64,000 bases of DNA from Dermatemys mawii (GCA_007922305.1 ML677333.1:20109555-20173554); one strand, 5' to 3'; positions 12,905-24,079 are shown, counted from the first letter of the stretch. The notes: generated from the sequence alone by a model not told the origin. Made by a program: numbers and translations.

Positions 12905-13130
12905 CATGGTTTAATTTTGAACCAAACCAAAGTGAATAGTTTTGATTTGGGAATGCTGAAACATTTTGTTTTACTTCAAATGCCAAGCAAAATGTTTAAT
13001 CGTTTCCAAATTAAATGTCGAAGTTTCAGGTGCTCAATTTTTAGACAGAGTCAAAATTTTCTATCAACACTTGTCATGGAAAAATATCAATTAGTCAGAA
13101 GTTTCAACGGAAAACATTTTGACTAACCTG
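12905..13130. repeat. Dispersed repeat rich in TTTTGACxAA/TTTCAAC
   Basis: This AT-rich stretch contains many alternating GAAACATTTTG-like and CAAAATTTT-like segments and resembles the longer repeats at 40680-41060 and 56993-57396. Together they look like members of one palindromic family. The assignment rests on similarity of composition and short motifs, so confidence is moderate. Confidence 0.5.
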
Positions 13131-13302
13131 TCTTGGGTACCTAGATATAGATGTCTACATTCATATTTAGGCATGTAAATAAGCCTGACTTTCAGGATGC
13201 TGAGCAGTCATTTTGGAAAAATCAATCCCTAAATAAGAAAGTATATAGAAGTCTATCTCTAGGCAAAGCAAAGGAGCTCCACTGATTAGGTAGTTAATAA
13301 GG

Positions 13303-13612
13303 CTGTCAATTAATCACAGTTAACTCAAGCGATTAACACAAAACAAATTAACTAGATTTTTTAAAAGTGGTCATGATTAATTGCAGATTTTATTGCATTT
13401 TTAAACAATAATAGATACCAATGTAAATTTATTATAAATATTTTAGATGTTTTTCTACATTTTCAAATATATTGATTTCAATTACAACACAGAATACAAA
13501 GTGTACAGTACTCACTTTATATTATTATTTTTGATTACAAATCCTGGCACAGAAAAAAAAAGATAAACAACAAGAAATAGTATTTTTCAATTTACCTCAT
13601 ACAAGTATTGTA
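13303..13612. repeat. Dispersed repeat starting GGCTGTCAATTAATC
   Basis: The sequence opens with GGCTGTCAATTAATCACAG and continues through AT-rich DNA to ACAAGTATTGTAGTGC, where it is cut off by the hAT fragment at 13613. I recall this as a widespread turtle/crocodilian repeat of longer length, so this copy is probably truncated at its right side by the neighbour. There is no coding potential. Confidence 0.6.
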
Positions 13613-13785
13613 GTGCTGCAGTTGTCAAACTGGGTTGGGACCCCAAAGTGGGTTGCTAGGGCTGGCGTTAGACTTGCTGAAGTCCGAGGCCAGAGCCGAA
13701 GTCCTGCTCCAAGCTGTGGGGTCAGGCTACAGTTGCAGCCCTGGATGGTGGGGCTCAGATTACAGGGTACTTTTGTCTTATCATT
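13613..13785 (+). mobile_element. hAT non-autonomous element, left part
   Basis: The start resembles a hAT terminal inverted repeat (GCAGTTGTCAAACTGGG, compare consensus-like CAGTGGTTCTCAAAC), followed by GGGACCCCAAAGTGGGTTGC and a GC-rich interior. No matching right terminus or 8-bp duplication is visible, so the copy is truncated. Two short plus-strand open frames inside it are a by-product of GC content and not genes. Another member starts at 63672. Confidence 0.65.
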
Positions 13786-14084
13786 TTTCTGTGAGGGCTA
13801 ATTCAAGAATGTATTGATTGTCTTGTTTCTCTCACATAGTTCTTACTGAGGCATTTAGTGCTCTGGATGAGGTGCACCACAGACTGTGATAGCCAACTGA
13901 TGGACCTATGGATCTTGAAAGGTGTGTTATGGGGGCTATTGACCATGACTGCAGCGGCGTTACCTGGCAACTTCACCTTGAATAGTCTATCTATTGTCTT
14001 CTTATGTTAATCTGCTCTACCTTGTATTTAGCTGTGACACTCTCTGTAACATTCCCAGACCTAAAGAAGAGTCTCATGTAAGTC
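13786..14084. other. No gene recognised
   Basis: No coding signal. The stretch 13980-14080 leads into a dispersed repeat. Confidence 0.45.
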
Positions 14085-14190
14085 TGAAAGCTGGTCTCTT
14101 TCAGCAAGAGCCGTTGGTCCAATAAGAGATATTACCTCACCTTCCTTGTCTCTCTAATATCCTGGAGCCAACATACCTACAACACTGCAA
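14085..14190. repeat. Dispersed repeat, 'GGTCCAATAAGAGATATT' family
   Basis: GTTGGTCCAATAAGAGATAT is followed by TACCTCACC and CTCTCTAATATCCTGG. A related unit lies at 36605-36718, which carries the same segment plus an inverted partner. That shows the full repeat is a fold-back. It is an old non-coding element. Confidence 0.6.
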
Positions 14191-15841
14191 ACATTAGACA
14201 AAAATAGCAGACATTATCTTATTTCATTCCCATAAAGAATCCCTCAAATTATAAACTAATATCAACTCCTCTTCAATTAGTAACTGAAGAGAACAGTTTC
14301 TGCTGCTATGTGAGGCCGGTCCCCAGCAACCTGTGAACTCATACTCTTTTTAAGAGTACCATCAGCATACTGCTATGAAATTCCAGCCAGTATTTGTGCA
14401 GAGAGTTCTACAAGAATCGCTGGGATATATGCTTTTATGTGATAGTGTACATTCAGTTCCCATATGTTTGTCATAGAAGTCTTCAACAAAATGTTCCATG
14501 TAGATGTACAATTATGTTAAAAGATTCTCATATTGTATGGGGAGGAGTGCTATGGAAACGCCATTACATACAATTATAATCAATACATTTGGTCTAGCCT
14601 AGCAATCTAATGGCAGTGCAAAACAATATCTAAGTAAATATGTATATGTCTCTGAGTTTCTCTGCATGGTTATTTAGGCATTGAAGTTAAAGATCTTTGG
14701 AAATTAAAAGGTACAGAGCTTTTGGTCCCACTCTTCTAAAGATTTCCACACTCCTTACTTGTTCCTTACTTTCCTAGTTTGCAATTCTTGTTAGTTTACT
14801 GGTGTGTTGATTTTGTTCTGCAAGCCATTGCTGCTATGCCAGAATCTATGAAGTGAGCTAAATAATTTAGTAAACTTGACCCTAAACTAACAGAGATATT
14901 AAGAGGTTTACTGTAGCCAGAAATTTCTACAATTATTTAATCCACCCACCTGCAAACACAGTATAAGTAAAAGAGCCACTGTTCAAACACGCCTCTAGAT
15001 TATATTTGTTTTAATTTAAAATGTTTTGCCAGCATACAACATTAAATGTGGCTTATTAAACACAGCTACTTATATCCTGGCAATCTGCTTCCTTTGCTAG
15101 CACTGTTTAAATATTTATTGGAGTCTTACCCAACAGATATAAAGAAATGGCATAAGGTTTCCTACATAAAAGCTGCTTGTTCTCCCTCTAACTTTAGCAT
15201 CCATACAAAATAGCATGGTCATAACGAGGATCTTACAAACTCCGAGAATGCAAACTAAGAAGAGAATAGGGTACAGGTCCTTTCCTGCACCGTGACAGTT
15301 TTGCACAAGACCTCAATGAAAGCAGCTCTGCTGCCAGCCAGACATGCCACGAGTGAATCACCCCAGTGTTGGGGGTTCTTAGTTTGTATGGGTGAGCGTT
15401 CTTGGTTTGTGCAGGTTATCACAATGACACTTATGCTGTGCCTCCTAATGAGAGCTGGTGTACGTAGCATGGCCTGGGAAAACGGCATATGCCTGGGGCT
15501 CCTTTGCACCCTACTAATTCCTAGCCAGCATTGACAAGCAGTATCAACTCAATTAGCCCTTAGGTGAGAATGAAGGGTATGAGGAGTCTGAAGATGGCTT
15601 AAAGCTACACTTTCATCCCTCGCTTTGGTGCTTATTATACATTCCTGCAGTGCAATGTTTGTGACATTTTTATTGTATTTTTGTAAAAATGGCTATAGAA
15701 ATTTTTCTTTCTACCAAAAAGTAAACATATATATATATATATTTCAAACTTTTTTTAAAAAAAAGTCTATTACCTCTAAAAATCAGGCCATATCTGATTA
15801 CATGCCATCTTGGAACTGTGGTCTTTTCTAGCCAGGGTTCA
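14191..15841. other. No gene recognised; short AT microsatellite
   Basis: An (AT)n run lies near 15727-15742. The interval 15255-15534 is open on both strands (about 80 codons each) but shows no domain or splice context. The remainder is unassigned. Confidence 0.5.
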
Positions 15842-16415
15842 CACACACATGGACGTGAAGTGCTGCCAGACCTCGGTCATCGGCGGGCAGGATCGAACTG
15901 GGGACTTCTGGAGCTTGGTGCATGAGCCAAAAGCCAGCTGGCTGTTAGCTAAGGCTGTAAAGTGGACTCATTAATTGCTTTCTCTTTCTCTTTAAGCCTT
16001 TGTCTACACTGCAGGGTGGGGGGAGGAAATCAACCTAAGATACACAACTTCAGCTATGAGAATAGCGTAGCTGAAGTCGATGTATTTAGATTGACTTACT
16101 GCGGTGTCTTCACGATGCTGAGCCAACTGCTGCCACTCCCCCGTTGATTCTGCCTGTGCCTCTCACAGCGGTGGAGTACCGGAGTCGACAGAGAGCGCTC
16201 ATGTATTGATTTATCTCGTCTAGACTAGATGCGATAAATCGACCCCTGATAGATAGATCGCTACCCGCTGATCTGGTGGGTAGTATAGACATACCCTAAG
16301 TGGTCTCAGTGCCACTAGATGGGACACAACACTACATCCTTTGTGGTTTTAGCATATAAATGACCTTTACACTCTAATCAGGGTGCTGTAAAAGATGTGT
16401 GGGTTACATACTTCC
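15842..16415 (-). mobile_element. tRNA-related SINE, interrupted by a MITE
   Basis: On the minus strand the segment AGTTCGATCCTGCC (15889-15902) matches a pol III B box. An A-box-like TTAGCTAACAGCC lies near 15940, on its 5' side. The unit continues past TCTCTTTCTCTTTAAG, is interrupted at 15996-16296 by MITE family A, and resumes with TGGTCTCAGTGCCACTAG. The two halves read as one SINE when the insertion is ignored. I associate this sequence with the tRNA-derived SINE of cryptodiran turtles, from memory. A second, shorter copy is at 16470-16600. Confidence 0.68.
15996..16296. mobile_element. MITE family A, copy 2, with TAA duplication
   Basis: The 301-bp unit runs from GCCTTTGTCTACACT to AGTATAGACATACCC, which is an imperfect terminal inverted repeat (11 of 15 match). 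TAA stands immediately on both sides (15993-15995 and 16297-16299). A 3-bp TAA/TTA duplication fits the PIF/Harbinger superfamily, but no transposase is present. The interior holds a strong hairpin around AGCTATGAGAATAGCGTAGCT. The copy sits inside the SINE, so it is the younger of the two. Confidence 0.82.
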
Positions 16416-16469
16416 CCTAGCTGAGGAAGCATGTCCTGAGCTTCAGACTTTCCAGTTGAAATCCCAGAT

Positions 16470-16600
16470 GAGCCCCCACTTGTAACAGTGACAGACCCTG
16501 GTTGTTGGCAGGCAGGATCGAGTCAGAGACCTATGGAGCTTAAAACATAAACCTAAAACTAACTGGTTGTTAGCTAAGGCTGTAGAGCATTTTATCAGAA
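16470..16600 (-). mobile_element. tRNA-related SINE, second copy, truncated
   Basis: This repeats the order seen at 15870-15965: GGCAGGCAGGATCGA (inverse of the B box), GGAGCTTAAA, then TGTTAGCTAAGGCTGTAGAG. It lacks the CT-rich stretch and tail. It is diverged from the first copy at many positions. Confidence 0.68.
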
Positions 16601-17845
16601 TACTATCTTTCACATCACATCTTAGAAGCAGCTAGAAGCTATTGCATGTGAACTATGTATCAAACCTAAATGTAGTTTCTATTCAAAGAATAATAGTGAT
16701 AATAGTAACATAAAAGCTACCCTCTGGATCATAGTTAAAAGGACCAGAATCCTTAGGAAGGAAGATATAAGAATTATTTGTTAATGTTCAGAATAATAAC
16801 ACTGTAACTTTAAGTACTCATCAGTTTATGGGTTTGAAACCTTGAATGCTGATTTATTAGAATTGGTTCAGTTCTTTCTAATAGTTTCTTTGGAAAGTTA
16901 TGCAATGATGATTAGAATCCTTGGTACAGTTTACATTGCTATGTCACTTCCCAATATGTCTCTCTTCCTATGGTTTTAGTTACCAGTAGCAAAGATTTCA
17001 GGCACTGATATTGTCTGAAAGCTTACAGTAATTCTAATGGGTAATGCACTGTAGAGATGTGTTACAATGATACCACATTACAAAGAAGTGACAGTGCTGT
17101 TGTGAGGCATGTCTTTTGTGGAAACAAAAACCTCAAGGGATGATTTTCATTTTAGAGGATTGATTTTATTAGACTGCTAAAATTATTTTTGATAATTTAT
17201 CTAATGATATATTTGAAATGAGTATCTATATTTTTCATAAAAATTATTTCCAGCAGATGCTTCAGTGGTTATTTTTATTTGAGCTTCTGTTTCATCCTTT
17301 ATGGTTTTAGCATATAAATGGCCTACTCTAATCAGAGTGCTGTAGATTAAATTAGGACCAAGAGTCCAAGGCCTCAAGATATATGGAAGACTATAAGGTT
17401 TTCAAAGAGAAACCATGACATGTTAGTTTCTTCAAGGCCTTTTGTGAGTGCACAGGTATATGTCAACTACATACAACTTGTCAGTTGAACTATAATTCTG
17501 ACATGGTTGAAATATAATTCTGTTTTGTGCTATAGCTGGGACTTAGATATATTTTAACCATACCCCTAAACTGTGCTTGGACAGAGAGAGGCTCTGGTTT
17601 TTGGCAACGCAGTAAAACACAACTAGGTCCTGACTTGCTGTAAGACAGCACTATAACTCTGATAAATAGTGGAATAACATTTTCATTACTACATTTTCAG
17701 AACAACATTGCATGTGAAACACAGATATGACCATGATAATTCTAAATTTTGGTGCTTAATGATTCTGATATCACATATGTGAAATCATTAATGAGTATAA
17801 ACAGCTCCAGAGTTCTGCATTTCTCTGGAGTTCTCCTACAGAGTT
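16601..17845. other. No gene recognised; two small internal duplications
   Basis: The stretch 17290-17345 (TTTATGGTTTTAGCATATAA and onward) nearly repeats 16337-16395 inside the first SINE copy. At 17808-17853 the 15-mer CAGAGTTCTGCATTT occurs twice with a 31-bp period. Otherwise no gene or nameable repeat is seen. Confidence 0.5.
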
Positions 17846-17849
17846 CTGC

Positions 17850-18245
17850 ATTTGTGATTTTTATGGCCATCTGATATTGAGGATTTGACTAAGGCAACTG
17901 TTTATGAAAAGTTGGATGTCAGATATAAGGTCTTAAGAAGTCTCAAAGTTTCAGCACCATATAGTAAGATGGACTTTATGTATGCCCAGTCATTTAATGG
18001 CATCATCAGCCAGGTGGAGCAAGTAGCTCACTATTGAAATAAGTCAGTGGGCACTTGACAATGATATGTGCCATACTTTCAAGTTGACTGTAGCTGTATC
18101 ATGGGCCATTAGGAAAATCACATTTAAAGGGATTGGCTGCACAGTTGCCTTGTATTTTTCAAAACTGGTTCTGAGATGACCACAGCTGCCTTGGCAGATC
18201 AAAATCTTCTGGACCGATGGTTGGGTCAGTGACACGAGAGTGATT
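17850..18245 (-). pseudogene. LINE C-terminal fragments, minus strand
   Basis: Minus-strand translation near 18240-18010 includes D-L-P-R-Q-L-W-S-S and then H-I-I-V-K-C-P-L-T, which resembles the zinc-binding C-terminal segment of some non-LTR retrotransposons. Below it, near 18015-17985, lies L-L-Y-G-A-E-T, a motif typical of another part of the same class. In an intact LINE the second motif normally precedes the first, so the pieces are rearranged or come from two copies. Frameshifts and stops are common. The clade is unknown. Confidence 0.5.
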
Positions 18246-18299
18246 AACTACTATTGTCGTTGACCACTCGTTGCGAGAAGCAGATTTCACACAAATTCA

Positions 18300-18460
18300 G
18301 ATTTTGCCCACTTGCTTTGCTTTTTGCAGGCCCTCCACTTGCTCAGTGATGTCTAGCTATTCTAAGTATGCTGGTTCTTCTTCCACCAGCTTTCTGACAT
18401 GGAAAGGAATGTGTCCTTGTGGTGCCATAAATGACCATAAAGGATGTCTGGAAGACAGGT
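18300..18460 (-). pseudogene. Ty3/gypsy RT N-terminal fragment, minus strand
   Basis: The minus strand at about 18420-18310 is homologous to the plus-strand gypsy copy at 24210-24310. Both share GACATGGAAAGGAATGT (as the inverse) and the peptide core F-H-V-R-K-L-V-E-E-E at the start of the reverse transcriptase. It is an isolated piece, cut off before the palm motifs, and joined directly to the LINE-like fragment below it. Confidence 0.7.
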
Positions 18461-19755
18461 GAGCTGGTGGTTAGTTGAAGAGGTCTGCATACAACAGCAA
18501 GTTACTATTCTCATGGATCTTAGGCAGCAGCACGACAAAGTCCTTTTCATGGTGAATATGGGGCAGTGCTAGGTTATAAAGTATCGATAGCCATGGCAAA
18601 GGAGATGCCCATAAAGTCCCAGGAACAATATGCATATCTTGGCAATGGATCAGTGTTCACATTGCACTCCCTGTCAGTATCTGGCCTGGGGCAGGGAAGC
18701 TACTGATCCAACAGGAGGACCAAATTCAGTGACAAATCCTGGTTACGTGCATCTGATTGCGACCTCCGTGTATCACCATCCTTCGATTTTCAAGCTATTG
18801 GACTGGCGCTTCAGATTCTTCAGCTTAATGTTAAGGGCCTGTCAGCAGCCAAATGCAACATCATTAGTGTTCTACCCTAATTATGTGTTAATGAATTTAC
18901 TGGCTTCTTCCCTATTGCTTCCTCTTTAATGCTTCTATCTCCCAGGAATCCAAGATTTAAAAATAAACATAATTTGCTTATTTAGGGTATTTATATAATT
19001 TTTATCCTGACAGCTGTCATATATATATATATTATTAATCTCTGTTCATATAACTGTCTAAGGATATATCTTGTGCTACCATTTATTATGTATTTCTAAT
19101 GTTATTTAGATGGCTGTCTGGATCCTCTAAAAGCAAGGGTGGCTATGGCATATAGTTCTAGAAGCTAAAATGTTAAAACAATTCAATGTGTATAGTATAT
19201 TGGAGTAAAACCAAATGATAGCAAACACAATCATTTCCCTCAAATGATCTAGGACTTTGAGTGATCTGGCTGCTATGCAGGCTGAACATGTTTAGGCATA
19301 ACTATAGGGTGTGTGATGTATCACATTCAGTAACTTACTGGAGGATGTGATTGGAAAACTAAAATTGTTGGCGAATAACATAGTATAATAACATACTAAG
19401 ATATAAGTTGGTGCATTTATTTTAGATGAAGTGTTGACAAATTTAGGCTCCAATACTGAAAACATGCATATACTTAATTTTAAGCATATGAATAATCTTT
19501 TTGAAGTCAATAGGACCTCTCACTTTCATAAAATTGTACGTAAGCAGAGGAAATAGAGGAAATTGGGGGTGGGGATTGGGTGAAATGAGAGTGAGAGGGC
19601 AGAAAGGAAGGTGTGGCTGGTGTTAGGCAAACTGGAGGAGGGCACAAGTGGAGCTGAGAAGGTGGCATCTGGTGAGCCGGGGGATGAGGTCTTTGGTTAG
19701 GGATGGGTGGAAGGAATCAGAGGAGTCAAGGCAAGGGGAGTTTCTGACAGTTTAT
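18461..19755. other. No gene recognised
   Basis: The minus strand from 18460 upward may continue the gypsy relic towards its protease, but I cannot see motifs. A palindromic dispersed repeat fragment, TTTTAAGCATATGAATAATC, lies near 19478. 19560-19740 is G-rich. AT repeats occur at 19018-19031. Confidence 0.45.
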
Positions 19756-19764
19756 ATTCCTGTG

Positions 19765-20525
19765 TTCGCCCTTTTTACAAGGCTATGAAAAATTTTGTAT
19801 ATGTACACCTTGTAAAGAATTTGAAAACTCATAATTTGCTGATCATTATTGTCCTGGTAAAATGTATAGGAACATTGTATGTAGTTATAAAATTCTATGG
19901 TATAACATTGCTGAGACATGCTCCAAGTTTAGAAAAACAAGCACAAAGCAGTGCCTCAGAGACAAAAGGCAAATTGACACCTCAGCTGGGTGTCAATCAA
20001 ATCAAATGGGCTATCACCTGAGTAAGCAGCCATTCCTTGGCAGCAAAGAGGATGTAAATGAGAAATCTACATTTTGGCAAAGAAGTAACTGCACGGTCCC
20101 ATCCCCACAGACTTGCTGTCTCCTGAACCTCAGATGGAGATGATTTTCAAAGAAAAGGAAAAGTATAAAAAATGGGGAACAGACACTCCAAATCATCTCC
20201 TCCTTTTCTCTCTACTCACAGCATCAACAATACCTGAAGGACAAGGAAATAAACAGTGACCTGAGGGGAGAGGTCCTGGCTGAAAGGATTCCAGCCAGGA
20301 AGACTGCTAGAGCAGGTGGTGAGGGAAACCTCTTGCTTTGAATTCACTTAACTTGTTAAGAAAGGTGTTAGTTGTGTTTTACCTTTTATTTCTTTGTAAC
20401 CAATTCTGAGTTAAATGCCTCATTACTTGTAATCACTTAAAATCTCATTTGGTTTATAAATCCATAAAATCGGTAGAATTTCAAATTCATTTGGTTTATA
20501 AATCTATAAAATCGGTAGAAGAGAT
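19765..20525 (+). mobile_element. LTR-like repeat family B, copy 1
   Basis: The sequence TTTGAAAACTCATAATTTGC through the 20.1-kb region and on to TTGTAACCAATTCTGAG is paralleled by 52180-52810 in this window, in the same order and orientation. The length and the A/T-rich tail suggest an endogenous-retrovirus-type LTR, but no terminal TG...CA pair or duplication can be fixed. A 42-bp tandem duplication closes the unit (20446-20520). Only description is possible. There is no coding region. Confidence 0.55.
20446..20520. repeat. Two-copy tandem repeat, 42-bp period
   Basis: CATTTGGTTTATAAATCC at 20446 recurs at 20488 with one substitution, and both copies continue to AAAATCGGTAGAA. Confidence 0.9.
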
Positions 20526-20683
20526 AGCTACACTGGCTGATGCCTTTGAGGACCCCCAGATGTCGCTTTGGTGCAAGCCACAGAAGGAGGGGCACAAACC
20601 CAGTGGAAATGGGGAATCCTATTTTATCCCTGCAGAAAAGGAGGATGTTTGGGAGCCTAGGCACTCACTCTTCCAGTATCATT

Positions 20684-21300
20684 TGTGACGGAGTCAGACC
20701 AGAAGGGTATAGGAGAGTGCTGGAAGGCGGGTATATCAGCCTCAGGATGTGTAGGTCCCTGTTCCCTGAATAGCCAAAGAAAGGCCATTCCAGGCCAATC
20801 AAGACACCTGGGGCCAATTAAGAACCTTCTAGAAAGGAGTAGAAACAGCTAGCCTGATTGAGACACCTGAAGCCAATCAGGGACTGGCTGAAACCAGATA
20901 AAAACCTCCCAGTTAGTCAGGTGGGCAGTGGGTGTCAGGAGCTGTGGAAGGAAGTTATGCTGTTGGTGAGACTGAGTGTTGGACAACATATCGTACAGAA
21001 GGAAGGAGGCCCTGAGGTAAGGGTGAAGTGGAGTTTGAAGAAGCGGAGACTGCTGTGGGGAAGTAGCCCAGGGAATTGTATTGTGTTTTGTGCCTAAAAG
21101 GTCAGCCATCTTAGCTGAGACTATTAGGGTCCCTGGGCTGGAGTCCGGAGTAGAGGGCTGGCACGGGCTCCCCCCTTTCTGTCTCTCCTAATTACTTACT
21201 GAGGAAGGGAGGTCACTCTGGGGCCTGGATAAGTTTCTGAGGCCACTAAATCTGCCAGGAAGCGCAGGACCCACAAATACAGACTCGGAACTTTGTCACA
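20684..21300 (+). mobile_element. Solo LTR, 617 bp, 4-bp duplication CATT
   Basis: The unit begins TGTGAC and ends GTCACA, a perfect 6-bp inverted terminus. It is bracketed by CATT on both sides (20680-20683 and 21301-21304). These features define a solo LTR left by recombination of a gypsy- or retrovirus-type element. It carries the LTR-like segments AGACACCTGGGGCC and AACCAGATAAAAACCTCCC (possible promoter region). No internal coding sequence remains on either side. The open frames inside it are incidental. I recognise the family as common in turtles, from memory only. Confidence 0.85.
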
Positions 21301-21304
21301 CATT

Positions 21305-22645
21305 CCTCTCCTGGAAATCCCATCACAAACCTCCTGTGAAAGGGGAGGTGCCCAGAAAGATGTTACCACTGTAACCCACTGAGCATCCAAGAAATCATTG
21401 CCCTAAGTTGAAATAAACTATGCTATGGGAGCTGGGGGGTGCAAAAGGCCAGGAAGAGGTAGGGGTATGGCCAGGGAGGCAAACTAGAGGCAGGAGCAGT
21501 AGAGGGGATCAGGGGGAAAGGAAGACAGGTATGTAAGGGGTAGTGATGAGTGGAAGGAGTGAGGTAGTGGGTGAAGAAGGTGGTGTAGGCATAGGCAAAA
21601 GTTAGGGGTAATGAGTAGGGGAGACGGGGAAGTTAGGGATGGGGCTGGAGGGGCAGTTTGGGCACAGCAGGAGACATAAGATGTGTCATGTAACTGTCTG
21701 GGGTGGAATGAATGGGTCATTACAGGACTGGCTGAAATTCACCCATCTCATTGGAAGATGTGCCAAGACAACGGGAGCCCCAATGACTGAACAACTAACA
21801 CTTATCCTCAGGAGTCTTTGGCAGGTGGAACATATGAAATCAGCATGGGTCAATGTGTGTGTGAGGGGGTTAAGAGTTGGCTCTGAAACTCTCACCTGGG
21901 ACTGAGGGAAAAGGGACAGAGAGAGAGAGCTGGAGTATTTGTGGAGAAATCATTCCGTGATTCATGTTGAGTTTTTCTTTTAGAATTTTGACTATAGCAC
22001 CCAGGTCACATTGGTCCATTCCAGGTTTTAGAGTTGTATTGGGGAGTTCACTTAGTTGTGGTTAAAGAAGGTGCATGGTGTATTCTGCGAGCGGCAGGAT
22101 TAAACTAGTAGTTTGTGGAATCTTAATCTGAAACTATATACAATACCTCTGTGACTCTTTCCAGAAGATCCTACTCAATTTGATCCAACACAGGCAGAGA
22201 GGATCAACAAGAACCACAAGAAATAACAAAAAAAGAAAGAGAGAGAGACACCACAAGAAAGAAAAAAGGAAGGTCTGAGCTCTTTCTAGGTGTTGAATTT
22301 TTAGATTGTGCAATACTGCCCATAGAAACAATATTTTGCCTGTCTGCAGAAGCCACTTTCTGCCATGCTGTAATCAGCACTTTGCTGCAATTTTGGCTTG
22401 CTCTGTCAGCCTGGAAGTGTTGTGGCAGCCATTCTGAGTAGAGAATATCCTCTAGACTTCATCACAAAGCCTGAACTTGTCCATTTGAAGTTACCACAAA
22501 AAAAAACACAATAGTATACACAGAACACTACTAACCAAGGCCTCATGACAACAAATCTATCAAGGGTTTTATTTCATTTCCCACAGCCACATAACCTACT
22601 TTGCAATACTGCAGTCTTAACTTAAAAAAAAAAAAAAATCCTGAA
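21305..22645. other. No gene recognised; purine-rich stretches
   Basis: 21425-21630 is G/A-rich, and 22225-22275 is a GA-rich low-complexity run. I looked for a 5' LTR or primer-binding site of the gypsy relic that starts near 22650 and found none that I can support. Confidence 0.5.
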
Positions 22646-22649
22646 CTTC

Positions 22650-23215
22650 CCTTCATTCCCTGTCCATGAATGTCATTCTGCTCTGGGATCCAGAAGGGAA
22701 CACTGGCTTGACAGGTTTGAAAATCTATTTCTTGCGATGAAGGAAGATGACTATGCTCTGACACTGGAAGACAGTGAGGTGCATCATATTTTTGAAACAT
22801 TCCCTACCATTGAGGATAGTAAGGACTATAAGAAAGCAAAAATAGCAGTCACAGGGTATTTTAAACTGCATAAGTACATTGATGATGAACAATGTACGTT
22901 CGAGAAAACATGTCAGTGAGATGGGGAAAACATGGATTAGTACCATGCCAGCCTATGTCATCTTGCAAGTTCATGTGCGTTCACAAGTGTGGATTACGAG
23001 ATAAAGGGGCAGATAATACAAAGATGTTTGTTGGTTAAGCTGAGAAGACATTGTCCGAGACCCCTACAAATGACTCTTGTCATAATACTGGATGAGGCTC
23101 GAGTGAACAAGATGTCGGAAACACTTGTTCAACAAATAAAGCAAGGAAACCTGGTGAGAGGTACAGAAATAGCTCATGCATTCCACACTAAGAACTCATT
23201 CCAATATTGAATATG
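22650..23215 (+). pseudogene. Ty3/gypsy Gag relic
   Basis: Plus-strand translation includes H-W-L-D-R-F-E-N near 22690 and I-F-E-T-F near 22786, then, after a break at 22917, I-K-G-Q-I-I-Q-R-C near 23000. These match the order of motifs in the capsid-like part of gypsy-type Gag proteins of vertebrates and invertebrates. Stops at 22917 and 23208 and at least one frame change make it non-functional. The product would have formed the particle core. It is followed by the zinc-knuckle remnant at 23285-23385. Gene order and orientation match the pol fragments downstream. Confidence 0.68.
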
Positions 23216-23284
23216 ATATTATCGAGAAGGTAACCAACTCCTAAATACTCTAGTCTGACCACAGAAATGACAAATATAAAATGT

Positions 23285-23390
23285 CTCAGATGTGGAGGCT
23301 TTGTGTATGCCATAGTGGGTGCCAGCAAAAGGGGTTCTCTCTTGTAGCTGTGTTAATTTAAACCACTACACAAAAGTCTGTAGATTACTA
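23285..23390 (+). pseudogene. Gypsy nucleocapsid zinc-knuckle remnant
   Basis: Codons for C-L-R-C-G-G lie at about 23287-23303. Frame-shifted sequence further on reads P-A-K-G, then C-V-N-L-N-H-Y-T-K-V-C. The spacing of Cys and His residues is like a CX2C...HX4C knuckle. The reading frame is broken between the halves. Confidence 0.6.
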
Positions 23391-23870
23391 CTCCTGCATA
23401 GGTCAAGAAAAATTTCCAACAATGTCATTAAGATTGAGCGAACATGCTTCAAGCTGACACCTCAGAAGATGATGACTCTTAAGTCTTCACAATATTTCCA
23501 GAGAGAACAAAGCCTTCCAGGAATAGTATTCAACCACAAAGCCACATCATCATACAAAGATCGCCTTGATCAATCGGTCCATTAGCCCTTGCAGAGAGAG
23601 CACCGATCACAACACGTCAGACATGTTGTTCTAGCCAGTCCTGCAGCTACCTGATGGCCAGGCTGATAGTAGCACCAGGCACCTGATTGGCATAGCACAC
23701 AGCAGTCCAGAACTCCTGCTCAATCTGCCAACCGCAGCCTCCAAAGCAGCTGGGATTACAGATACTAGACTGTAATCTAGATATCCCAGTCTAGATAGTA
23801 TCTAGACAGTCTAGATACTAGACTGAAATTTGAACTGGCACTGATGCACCAGTAAATGTGATCAATCAGT
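23391..23870. other. Degenerate interval of the gypsy relic with a palindrome
   Basis: This is where the protease would be expected. I see only fragments without a clear D-[ST]-G motif. At 23755-23835 CTAGA-type motifs repeat in both orientations (ACTAGACTGTAATCTAGATA and its partners), forming a small inverted-repeat cluster that does not belong to the element family as I know it. Confidence 0.5.
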
Positions 23871-23872
23871 GA

Positions 23873-24079
23873 ATGCATGCCATACCACAGAAACTGCTTT
23901 TACAGCCAATAGCAATAAAACTATATCCCTATGGAAATCCAGACCTACTGACAATATGTGATGTGTTCTCAGCTAATTTTGTATTTAAGGACTTGTCTGT
24001 TGCCAGTCTGATGTACATAGTGACTAATGGCACAGATAAGCTGATTAATTATACCACAGCAAGTGTACTAGTGATTTGA
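23873..24079 (+). pseudogene. Gypsy protease-RT linker remnant
   Basis: A 68-codon open stretch contains K-L-Y-P-Y-G and later I-N-Y-T-T-A-S-V-L, which parallel the segment between protease and reverse transcriptase in this group. It ends at a stop and is out of register with the RT that follows. Confidence 0.5.

Noticed and set aside
15255..15534. Pair of about 80-codon frames on opposite strands
   Set aside because: Neither shows a domain, biased codon use or splice signals, and the two are mutual shadows.
15880..15965. Possible tRNA gene on the minus strand
   Set aside because: A and B box-like words exist, but no cloverleaf with paired acceptor stem can be drawn, and a second copy nearby shows it is a SINE.
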